Origin: RYN-433 sp036558265
GTDB taxonomy: Bacteria; Planctomycetota; Phycisphaerae; Tepidisphaerales; Tepidisphaeraceae
Direction: 5' to 3'
DNA length: 12,486 nt
Assembly (NCBI GenBank): GCA_036558265.1
Contig: DATBFY010000768.1
Coordinates: 1-12,486, forward strand
Part shown: positions 6,546-12,486 of the stretch, in pieces
Numbering within the stretch: position 1 is the first letter of the stretch
Layout of the letters: the number at the start of each line of letters is the position of its first letter
The notes under the pieces: generated by a model
The model's input: only the letters and a program-made list of their open reading frames with translations
Database searches by the model: none
What the model was told of the DNA's origin: nothing
Position numbers and translations under genes: made by a program

Positions 6546-7631
6546 TTACACGGAAGGGACATCAACCCATGCGGCGGTCTCGTCGGATTTCAGGGCAACG
6601 TCCATGACTGCCTGGCAGCGAACACCGTCGGCAAGGCTCGGGCTGGCGGGGCGGTTGTTGACGATCGCGTCGATAAACTCGAAGTTCTGGTCCCAGCGGA
6701 AGGTCAGGACCGGGTCGCCGGTATGAACATCGCGCGGCGAGCCGGGGACTTTCAGGAACTCTTCAGGAACGGGGACGGATTCGAGGCCGCTGGTGCTGCC
6801 CTTCCTGCCGATCTGGATCTCGTTGGGCCGGGTGAGTTGGTAGACCAGCGTGCCCTCGGAACCGTTGACCTCGCAGACGTCGGGGGACTTGCCGCCCTCG
6901 CTGCGCCCGGTGGCGAGCTTGGTGGACTCGAAGACACCGGTGGCGCCGCTCTTGAAGTCGGCGAGGATCGAGACCCAGTCGTCGAGGTCCGAGGGTTGGC
7001 CGCCGCGGACGTCGACGAATCGCTTGAGTCGGGCGACCAGGCGTGCCATGGGACCCACGAGATAGTGGGCGAAGTCGATGCGGTGGGAGAGCATGTCGCC
7101 CAGCTCGCCGGTGGCGGCGAGCTTTTTGACCTGACGCCAGGCGAGGTTGCGGTCGCCCCAGTCCTGGAAGCGCTGGGCGCGGAAGTGGTAGGGCTGACCG
7201 ATGTGGCCGCCCCTGACCAGGTGGTGCATGTACCGCATGGCGGGGACGAAGCGGTAGGTGAAGGCGGTCATGTGGCGGACGCCAGCGCGTTCAGCGGCCT
7301 GGAGCATGTCCCTGGCCTCGCCGAGGTCCATCGAGATCGGTTTCTCGCAGAGGACGTGCTTGCCCGCGTGCACGGCGGCGAGCGCGATTGGGGCGTGGGT
7401 GACGTTGGGGGTGGCGATGACGACGGCGTCGACGGCCGGGTGCTTGAGCACCTCCCGGTAGTCGTCGAACGCCACCTGGATACCGGTCTGCTGCTTGGCG
7501 CGGTCGAGCACGGCGGGGTTGGTGTCGCACAGGGCGACGACCGCCGCCTGCGGCAGGAGGGCGAAGCCCGGCAGGTGGTTTTGCAGGGCGATGCCGCCGC
7601 AACCGATCATGGCCACACCGATCTTTTTCAA
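6546..7631 (-). CDS. Gfo/Idh/MocA family NAD(P)-dependent oxidoreductase
   Basis: A 361-residue cytoplasmic enzyme with an N-terminal Rossmann domain: GVAMIGCGGIA (5-15), then VVALCDTN with Asp36 at the end of strand 2, VIATPNVTHAP, and the family's CEKPIS with Lys97. The C-terminal alpha/beta domain includes GELGDMLSHRIDFAHYLVG, holding the Asp179-x3-His183 and Asp186 pattern of the active site. The family oxidises or reduces sugars, inositols and their derivatives. The start is an unusual TTG at 7631; it is supported by a strong AAAGGAG (minus strand, 7641-7647) 9 bases upstream and by the MKKIGVAMIG that leads straight into strand 1. The later ATG at residue 8 would cut that strand. It is the first gene of a pair with the SDR. 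The specific substrate is unknown. Confidence 0.92.
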   Translation of the reverse strand: MKKIGVAMIGCGGIALQNHLPGFALLPQAAVVALCDTNPAVLDRAKQQTGIQVAFDDYREVLKHPAVDAVVIATPNVTHAPIALAAVHAGKHVLCEKPISMDLGEARDMLQAAERAGVRHMTAFTYRFVPAMRYMHHLVRGGHIGQPYHFRAQRFQDWGDRNLAWRQVKKLAATGELGDMLSHRIDFAHYLVGPMARLVARLKRFVDVRGGQPSDLDDWVSILADFKSGATGVFESTKLATGRSEGGKSPDVCEVNGSEGTLVYQLTRPNEIQIGRKGSTSGLESVPVPEEFLKVPGSPRDVHTGDPVLTFRWDQNFEFIDAIVNNRPASPSLADGVRCQAVMDVALKSDETAAWVDVPSV

Positions 7632-7793
7632 GGTCGTTTTCTCCTTTGGCGCGGGTGCGCGGGACGTTGTCCGGCAGTTATTGGGGCCAAGAGCGTAGTC
7701 GAGGTGACGGGCGGATGCCAGCGGCGGTCAGCGGGTGAGCTAATGTGTGGCGGCGTCGATATTTCCGGCGCGCGTCACGGGCGCAGTTTAGCT

Positions 7794-7822
7794 TTGTCCG
7801 GCGCGCCGCCGCAGGCTAAAAT
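7794..7822 (+). promoter_or_regulatory. Candidate promoter for the UVR-motif gene
   Basis: TTGTCC (7794-7799, four of six) and TAAAAT (7817-7822, five of six) are 17 bases apart, giving a transcription start near 7829 and a leader of about 70 bases. The pair lies in the 268-base divergent gap 7632-7899. An inverted repeat, TTTAGC (7787-7792) and GCTAAA (7815-7820), brackets the promoter and could be an operator. A small hairpin CAGGC/GCCTG (7823-7836) sits at the expected 5' end. Otherwise I see nothing in the gap. Confidence 0.4.
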
Positions 7823-7899
7823 CAGGCACAGGCCTGGGAGGGCCGGACCGCCTCGCGTGCCGTGCGTATCGCCGCCAGCGCCTGGGAGAGAGTTCGTCG

Positions 7900-8730
7900 A
7901 TGTCGAAAGAAAGACCAGAAAAGCCGTTGCCGCACCATCCGGAGAGTCCCCCGGGTGAAACGAAGGACATCTCGTCGGTCCTCAAAGGGTGGGAGTACGA
8001 GGCCGGCGCCATCAACGTCCGCAAGATCGCCGGGAACGACGGCAAGGAAAAGCTCCAGATGCGCCTCGACCTGGGCCTCCTGCAGATGGAGGTGCAGGGT
8101 CGCCCCGACGGGCAGCGGCCTTACGGCCGCGAGTCGTTCCTCGAATACTTTGAAGAACAGCTTCGCCGCCACACCAAGCGCCACGGGACGGGACTGGGCT
8201 TTGCGCTCAGCGGCGACCAGTGCCAGCAGCTCCGCGAGGAGGCGGTGATGTACTATCACCGCTACCTGAGCCTGTTCATCCTGGGGGATTTCCCGGGTGT
8301 GATCCGCGACACGGCGCGCAACCTGCGGGTACTGGACATCTGCGGCGAGTACGCCGCCGACGAGAGCGACCGCTTCGTGCTCGAGCAGTACCGCCCGTAC
8401 ATCATCATGATGAACACGCGGGCGACCGCGTCGCTTCAGTTCAAGGACGAGCAGTACCCCAAGGCGTACCACACGGTGACCGAGGGCCTGGACCGCATCC
8501 GCGAATTCTTCATCCGGTTCGGGCAGCAGGAGGCGTTCGACAAGTCGAACGAGGTGAAGATCCTCAAGCGGTTCGCGCGCGACATCAAGCGCAAGCTGCC
8601 GGTGGATCCGGTGGATAAACTCCAGGGCAAGCTCGATCGGGCGGTGAAGCGCGAGGACTACGAGGAGGCGGCGCGCCTCCGCGACGAGATCCAGGTGCGC
8701 AAGGCGAAGCGCGAAAGCTCGGGGGCATAA
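7900..8730 (+). CDS. UVR (UvrB/UvrC) motif-containing protein of unknown function
   Basis: A 276-residue soluble protein. The C-terminal segment 239-265 (DKLQGKLDRAV, KREDYEEAARLRDEI) is a clear UVR motif, the helical hairpin by which UvrB and UvrC bind each other; it also occurs in McsA and Clp-type proteins. The rest has no helicase, nuclease or zinc-finger motif. Residues 1-30 are polar and probably disordered, 35-70 look like beta strands (GAINVRKIAG, LQMRLDLGLLQMEVQG), and 75-235 are mostly helical with many Tyr and Arg (EEAVMYYHRYLSLF, ILGDFPGVIRDTARNLRVLD). The helical part resembles tetratricopeptide-like pairs, but I cannot confirm this. ATG 7900 is supported by GGGAGAG (7884-7890) 9 bases upstream. 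The gene is followed by a palindrome and then by the DUF2252 lipoprotein gene. It probably acts as an adaptor in the cytoplasm; no repair gene is nearby. Confidence 0.8.
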   Translation: MSKERPEKPLPHHPESPPGETKDISSVLKGWEYEAGAINVRKIAGNDGKEKLQMRLDLGLLQMEVQGRPDGQRPYGRESFLEYFEEQLRRHTKRHGTGLGFALSGDQCQQLREEAVMYYHRYLSLFILGDFPGVIRDTARNLRVLDICGEYAADESDRFVLEQYRPYIIMMNTRATASLQFKDEQYPKAYHTVTEGLDRIREFFIRFGQQEAFDKSNEVKILKRFARDIKRKLPVDPVDKLQGKLDRAVKREDYEEAARLRDEIQVRKAKRESSGA

Positions 8731-8738
8731 TTAGGCGA

Positions 8739-8754
8739 GGCCGCTTCAGCGGCC
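8739..8754. repeat. Palindrome after the UVR-motif gene, possible terminator
   Basis: GGCCGCT and AGCGGCC are perfect 7-base arms around TC, 8 bases after the stop at 8730. The following bases GGGGTGTTTG have only a weak T-run, so intrinsic termination is possible but not strong. Its composition and placement resemble the other two palindromes in the window, so it may equally be a dispersed repeat. Confidence 0.5.
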
Positions 8755-8778
8755 GGGGTGTTTGCCGCAATCTGACGA

Positions 8779-8784
8779 TACAAT
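8779..8784 (+). promoter_or_regulatory. Candidate -10 element for a leaderless DUF2252 transcript
   Basis: TACAAT (five of six to TATAAT, within GATACAAT) ends 7 bases before the ATG at 8792, so transcription would begin at about the start codon. There is no Shine-Dalgarno site in that 7-base gap, and no convincing -35 hexamer at 16-18 bases. Confidence 0.35.
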
Positions 8785-8791
8785 CCCTCAA

Positions 8792-10219
8792 ATGATCCCG
8801 CGTCTATCTGTCCTCTCGACCCTGCTCGTCCTCTGCGGCATTGTCGCATGCGGTTGCAAAAAGCAGGATCGGGTCAGCACCGCGTCATCGAAGAGTTCGG
8901 CGACCACCGCGTCGGCGGGGAAGGGTGGAAACGGACCCTACGACGTCCTGGAACGTGTTTATGCGCCGTTCACGTCGTCGGACGATCCGGTGGGGTTCCC
9001 GATGAAGATCCGCAACCTCTCGGCCGGACCTTACCGGTTCTGGCGCGGGTCGAAGGAACTGTTCTACGAGTGGTGCAAGACGAACACGGCGGATTGGAAT
9101 GCGGACCAGGGGGCGTATCTGCGGATCCACGGCGACCTGCATCCGGGCAACCTGGGCCTGTATCACTCGCAGGGGAAGTTCGGTCGGCACGTGGCGTTCG
9201 GCGCGGTGGACTTTGACGATTCGGCGCGGCTGCCGTTTCAGGTCGAATTGCTCGAGGGGGTCATCACTTTTCAACTGCTCGCGACGCGCCGGCACGTGTC
9301 GCTGGGCACGGAGAAGCTCGACCAGATCATCGCGACGATGCTGGAGGCGTACCGGGCGAGCCTGGATTCGGATCAGACGCCGACCGAGATGCTGGAAGAG
9401 GACGCATGGGTTGGAAAGATGCTCAAGACCGCGCGCAAGCGCGATTACGCGGACGAGCTGGACAAGTACGTCAAGAAGGACCAGTTCGTCGGCGAAGTGA
9501 AGGACAAGAGTGGGGACGTGAAGGAGATCCTGCGACCCTTGAAGGGTAAGGGTGAAATGGCTGAAGCCATCGAAAACGCCCTGATGAACTCGCCCGACGG
9601 CAAAGACCTGTTCAAGGAGGCGGACATCCGCAAGAAGGCGGTGCAGGACATCGCGCGGCGGACGCAGCTCGAATCGGCGGGCAGTGAGGGGCTGCACAAG
9701 TACCTTGTGCTGCTGGAGAACAAGAAAAGCCCGGAGAAGCTCCTGATCATGTACCTGAAGCAGCAGATCCCGACGTCGGCGGAGCGCGTGGGGCTGATCC
9801 CGACCGACCCACGACCGGCGGGCCAGCGCAGCTCGGAAGACATGCATGACCTGAGCCGGCCACCGCAATACTTCAACAGTTGGTGCAACTGGAACGGGGC
9901 GTCGTACCGGCTGAGCATCAAGGAGCCGTGGAGCGACACGATGGACGGGGCGGACGTCAACACGTTCGAGGACTTGAAGCACATGGCGAGAATCTGGGGG
10001 ACGGTGGCGGGATCGATCCACCGCCAGGGTGACGCGGTCGTCGCGCAGGTTAAGTCACGGCTGACGCCACAGTTATCGAGTCAATTGCGGGAGCGTGGGT
10101 CGGCGTACTCGTCGAAGGTGCTGTCGGACTTCCGCAAGTTTGATGCGGATGCGCGGGTGCGCGAGCAGATCCACAAGGCGGAGATGGGGTTGAAAGACCT
10201 CGAATCCAAGGCGCGGTGA
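8792..10219 (+). CDS. DUF2252 family (kinase-like fold) predicted lipoprotein
   Basis: From ATG 8792 the product has 475 residues; a TTG 30 bases upstream would put polar residues before the signal. Residues 1-20 form a lipoprotein signal: MIPR, hydrophobic LSVLSTLLVLCG, lipobox IVAC with Cys20. A Ser/Thr/Ala/Gly linker follows to about residue 48, as in tethered lipoproteins. The body matches DUF2252, an aminoglycoside-phosphotransferase/kinase-like family: PYRFWRGS (80-87), the catalytic-loop-like HGDLHPGN (113-120), the metal-site-like VDFDDSA (139-145) and ELLEGVITFQLLA. Residues 200-330 are a charged, Lys-rich helical insertion, and YRLSIKEP (372-379) lies late in the fold. The biochemical role of the family is not established to my knowledge. 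An exported, lipid-anchored member is odd, because ATP is not expected outside the cytoplasm. The stop is 106 bases before the next gene, which has its own promoter. Confidence 0.78.
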   Translation: MIPRLSVLSTLLVLCGIVACGCKKQDRVSTASSKSSATTASAGKGGNGPYDVLERVYAPFTSSDDPVGFPMKIRNLSAGPYRFWRGSKELFYEWCKTNTADWNADQGAYLRIHGDLHPGNLGLYHSQGKFGRHVAFGAVDFDDSARLPFQVELLEGVITFQLLATRRHVSLGTEKLDQIIATMLEAYRASLDSDQTPTEMLEEDAWVGKMLKTARKRDYADELDKYVKKDQFVGEVKDKSGDVKEILRPLKGKGEMAEAIENALMNSPDGKDLFKEADIRKKAVQDIARRTQLESAGSEGLHKYLVLLENKKSPEKLLIMYLKQQIPTSAERVGLIPTDPRPAGQRSSEDMHDLSRPPQYFNSWCNWNGASYRLSIKEPWSDTMDGADVNTFEDLKHMARIWGTVAGSIHRQGDAVVAQVKSRLTPQLSSQLRERGSAYSSKVLSDFRKFDADARVREQIHKAEMGLKDLESKAR

Positions 10220-10235
10220 GCCGGCGAGTTTTCCT

Positions 10236-10265
10236 TTGACGCCGTCGCGCTCGCGGTGTCATAAT
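10236..10265 (+). promoter_or_regulatory. Sigma70-like promoter for the fused repeat-protein gene
   Basis: TTGACG (10236-10241, five of six) and CATAAT (10260-10265, five of six) are 18 bases apart. Transcription would start near 10272, giving a leader of about 54 bases that includes GGAG (10314-10317) 8 bases before the ATG at 10326. The promoter begins 16 bases after the DUF2252 stop, so the next gene is probably independently transcribed. Confidence 0.55.
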
Positions 10266-10325
10266 CCTGACAATCCCTTCAAGTAGTATCGGGGAAAGGT
10301 GGATAGCTCACCCGGAGACGGCACC

Positions 10326-12486
10326 ATGACCTCCACGCGCGCGCCGGCCGTTGGGTTCCAAGTCGTCTGTTTGATCGGATTGATTGCCGGCATGGGAGTT
10401 CCGGCGAGGGGTGCGCCACAGTACGCGACCCAGTTCCTGGGCACTCCGGCCGGCGCTCCGAACACGTACGTTACGCCGCTCGCGGTAAACGACCAGGGTC
10501 ATCTGGCGGGTTACGCGAGCCGCTATTCGGGGTTGGGTGAGTTCAGGACGGCGTTCCTTTGGACGCCGCAGGATGGGTATCAAGTTCTCGGGGCCCTGCC
10601 GGGGAGCGGGGGTTACAGTTCGGCGGTCGGGCTGAACAATGCGGACCAGGTCGTCGGATACTCGGGCGGGGGCATCGCGGGCCCGTTCCTCTGGACGGCG
10701 CAGGCCGGCATGCTGGAACTGCCCGCGCCGGTCGGTGGCAACCCGGGAGTCGCGACGGGGATCGCCGACGATGGCACGATCGCGATCAATGCAGGACCGC
10801 GCTCGTACGCGTGGACTCCGTCGGGCGGCATTCGATATCTGCCGGGTCTTGTCGGCGGGGACGGCAGCACGACGGCCGGGCCGATGAACCGCAACGGGCA
10901 GATCGCCGGGACCGCCAGTTCGGGCGGGGGACCGCAAGGCGTGATCTGGGACCACGATCGGTCGGTGCAGGTGGTGGGTTCGGACGTCGGGGCGGTGGCG
11001 GTGGCGATCAGCAGCGCGGGGCACGTCGCCGTCGGCAACATAATTTATTCACCGGGCCAGGGGGTGACCGAGTTGGAGGAGGTGCCGATGGGCGGGACCA
11101 GCGCGGTGCCGGAGATTCGCGGGATCAACGCCAGCGGGGTCGCGGTGGGCGTGTACTATTTCGAGGACCTCTACCGCGCATTCGTCTACTATCCGGGCGA
11201 GGGGATCTTTGATCTGACGACGCTGGCGCTGGGGGACGAGTCGGCGGGCAACGTCCTGCGCGAGGCCAACGCGATCAACGATGCCGGGCAGATCGTCGGC
11301 ACGGCGGACGGGGACCAGGGACCGTTCATGCTCACGCCGCTGCCGGAACCCGGGGCTGTCCTGCTGGTGTGCGCGACGATACCACTCTTGTGGCGGCGTC
11401 GGCGGCGCGGTGCGAAGGGGCGAGGCGCCGTACTTGCGACTGGCGCGACGCTGTTGGTCGTGGCGCCAGCGTTCGCGGATTTCACACTGGTGACGTCATC
11501 CGGCGCGGCTGCGCCCGGGACCGAGGCGGGGACGACGTTCCTGCAATTCGGCCTTCCGACGCTCTCGGCGGACGGGAAGGTGGCATTCCAGGCGGGGCTG
11601 GCCGGAGCCGCCGTTGACTTGAGCAATGACGCGGCGCTGTACACCGGCGCGCCGGGCGCCTGGCAGGTGCTGGCGCGCAAGGGCGCGCCGGCGGATCCGG
11701 CGCTGGGCGCGGGGGTCAAGCAGTTCGCGTTCGCGAATGTCGGATATGATTTTTCATATGCGCTGGGGCCGGCGCTATCGCAGGATCTGGTCGCGTCGTT
11801 CGCCTATTTCACCGGGCCGGGGATCGACTACACGAACGACACTGCGATCGTCGCGGGGCCGCCCGCTGCGCCCGTTCGTGTCGCACGTTATGGCGATGCG
11901 GCGCCGGGGACGCCGGCGGGCGTTCACTTCGTCTCGCTCTCGCTGCCGCGCATCAACGCGGCGGGGCAGTTCCTCCTCTCGGGTTACCTGGATGGTCCGA
12001 ACCTGGTCCACGAGCATGACACGTCGCGGTTCTCAAACGACTCGGGGATGTGGTACGGGGATGCGACCGGTCAACTGACGCTGCTGGCGCGCAGCGGCGA
12101 TCCGGTGCCAGGCCTGCCGGCGCAGTTCGTCTACTCGGGGGTGGCGTTTGAGAACAACCCCATCGTGAACCCGTCAGGGCAGGTCCTGTTCCAGGCCTAT
12201 GCGGCCAACCTGACCAACAGCAACCTGCCCGCCCAGATACTGATGACCGGCAGGCCGGGGAACGTGCGCAAGGTCGTCGCGACCGGCGATCCGGTGCCCG
12301 GCATGGGCGACCCGAACGTGCGGTTCAGCAACGGCTCGGCGGGATCGCTCAACGCCAGCGGGCAGATCGCCTACCGCGGCTTCTTTTCGGGCCCGGGGCT
12401 GTTCGCGCCGGATGGGATCGGCATTTTTGTGGCCACGCCGAATCCCGCGCCGGACGGTGCTTACACGACGCAGTTCATCGCCCGCA
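10326..12486 (+). CDS. Exported HAF-repeat / PEP-CTERM protein fused in frame to an NxxGxxAF-repeat protein (3' end outside window)
   Basis: The frame from ATG 10326 stays open to the right edge: 720 codons without a stop. Order of parts: signal peptide (hydrophobic 10-25, VPARGA); HAF-type repeats with AFLWT/PFLW strands and turn motifs at Asn55, Asn104, Asn188, Asn268 and Asn318 (e.g. NDAGQIVGT); PEP-CTERM tail Pro340-Glu-Pro342, hydrophobic 343-356, Arg357-361; a linker GAKGRG; a second signal-like segment 368-384 ending APAFA; then a second module. That module has NxxGxxAF-type motifs at Ser414, Asn544, Asn615 and Asn676 and repeated GDPVPG or variants after ARSG/ATG, as in the choice-of-anchor tandem NxxGxxAF family (I recall DUF7453). 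Both halves are exported types of unknown role. The start has GGAG 8 bases upstream and a good promoter. The fusion could be real, or reflect a lost stop and intergenic stretch or an assembly error. Confidence 0.8.
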   Translation, partial: MTSTRAPAVGFQVVCLIGLIAGMGVPARGAPQYATQFLGTPAGAPNTYVTPLAVNDQGHLAGYASRYSGLGEFRTAFLWTPQDGYQVLGALPGSGGYSSAVGLNNADQVVGYSGGGIAGPFLWTAQAGMLELPAPVGGNPGVATGIADDGTIAINAGPRSYAWTPSGGIRYLPGLVGGDGSTTAGPMNRNGQIAGTASSGGGPQGVIWDHDRSVQVVGSDVGAVAVAISSAGHVAVGNIIYSPGQGVTELEEVPMGGTSAVPEIRGINASGVAVGVYYFEDLYRAFVYYPGEGIFDLTTLALGDESAGNVLREANAINDAGQIVGTADGDQGPFMLTPLPEPGAVLLVCATIPLLWRRRRRGAKGRGAVLATGATLLVVAPAFADFTLVTSSGAAAPGTEAGTTFLQFGLPTLSADGKVAFQAGLAGAAVDLSNDAALYTGAPGAWQVLARKGAPADPALGAGVKQFAFANVGYDFSYALGPALSQDLVASFAYFTGPGIDYTNDTAIVAGPPAAPVRVARYGDAAPGTPAGVHFVSLSLPRINAAGQFLLSGYLDGPNLVHEHDTSRFSNDSGMWYGDATGQLTLLARSGDPVPGLPAQFVYSGVAFENNPIVNPSGQVLFQAYAANLTNSNLPAQILMTGRPGNVRKVVATGDPVPGMGDPNVRFSNGSAGSLNASGQIAYRGFFSGPGLFAPDGIGIFVATPNPAPDGAYTTQFIAR
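11343..11477 (+). other. Internal PEP-CTERM anchor followed by a second signal-peptide-like segment
   Basis: Codons 340-384 of the preceding gene encode PEP, a 14-residue hydrophobic stretch, five arginines, GAKGRG, and a 17-residue hydrophobic stretch ending AFA before Asp385. Normally a PEP-CTERM tail is followed within a few residues by the stop. A TTG at 11388 (codon 355) would give MWRRRRRGAKGRG plus hydrophobic core plus AFA, a textbook Sec signal, but no Shine-Dalgarno site precedes it. So this may be a junction between two genes merged in frame. Confidence 0.7.

Noticed and set aside
6530..6565. Earlier TTG/ATG starts for the SDR gene
   Set aside because: They overlap the upstream gene and add residues with no role before the first Rossmann strand; ATG 6529 fits the family's usual start.
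6231..7958. 575-codon open frame on the plus strand
   Set aside because: It is antisense to the SDR and Gfo/Idh/MocA genes, both of which have complete catalytic motifs, and overlaps the start of the UVR-motif gene in another frame.
10559..11212. 217-codon open frame on the plus strand inside the fused repeat-protein gene
   Set aside because: It is a different frame of the same strand, rich in Gly and Arg, with no motif, while the overlapping frame shows signal peptide, repeats and PEP-CTERM.
11388..12486. Separate second gene starting at TTG 11388
   Set aside because: Its signal peptide would be excellent, but there is no Shine-Dalgarno site or stop codon before it. I kept one open frame as the annotation and raised this as an alternative in the findings.
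1..12486. CRISPR arrays, tRNA/rRNA genes, transposases, phage genes, toxin-antitoxin or defence cassettes
   Set aside because: I looked for regularly spaced direct repeats, tRNA-like cloverleaf sequence and the usual protein motifs on both strands and found none.

Overview
The window is GC-rich bacterial DNA, densely coded on both strands, with no RNA gene, CRISPR array or transposase that I can see. Two proteins carrying PEP-CTERM sorting tails, an HAF-repeat protein joined to an NxxGxxAF-repeat module, a UVR-motif protein of unassigned function, and short palindromes of a kind I recall from planctomycete genomes point to Planctomycetota, perhaps Phycisphaerae. This placement is by recollection of family distribution, not by a search.

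Left part (1-4326). The 3' end of a GH39-like beta-xylosidase gene enters from the left edge. It converges on a minus-strand group: a PEP-CTERM beta-propeller-like exported protein (start 4326), then a GT2 dolichyl-phosphate-mannose-synthase-like enzyme with a GtrA-like membrane domain (start 3171), then a polytopic GT-C-like glycosyltransferase (start 1905). The two glycosyltransferases are 9 bp apart and form a plausible two-step pathway: a GT2 enzyme charges a lipid carrier and a GT-C enzyme transfers the sugar outside the membrane.

Middle part (4482-7631). A secreted clan GH-A glycoside hydrolase is read divergently from the PEP-CTERM gene. It converges on a minus-strand pair: a Gfo/Idh/MocA oxidoreductase followed 16 bp later by a short-chain dehydrogenase. 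With the GH39 fragment, this suggests glycan breakdown and sugar oxidation, but there is no transporter or regulator to name the substrate.

Right part (7900-12486). Three plus-strand genes follow: a UVR-motif protein, a DUF2252 kinase-fold protein with a lipoprotein signal, and a very long open frame that runs off the right edge. This last frame is the most striking object in the window. It reads as two complete exported proteins fused in frame: signal peptide, HAF-repeat domain, PEP-CTERM anchor, then at once a second signal-peptide-like segment and an NxxGxxAF-repeat domain.

Small-scale structure: three different perfect short palindromes lie in or beside gene 3' ends (2016-2037, 5785-5803, 8739-8754), the first of them translated as part of the GT2 protein. 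Three genes without a usable ribosome-binding site have a -10-like hexamer 7-8 bases before the start codon, which would give leaderless transcripts.
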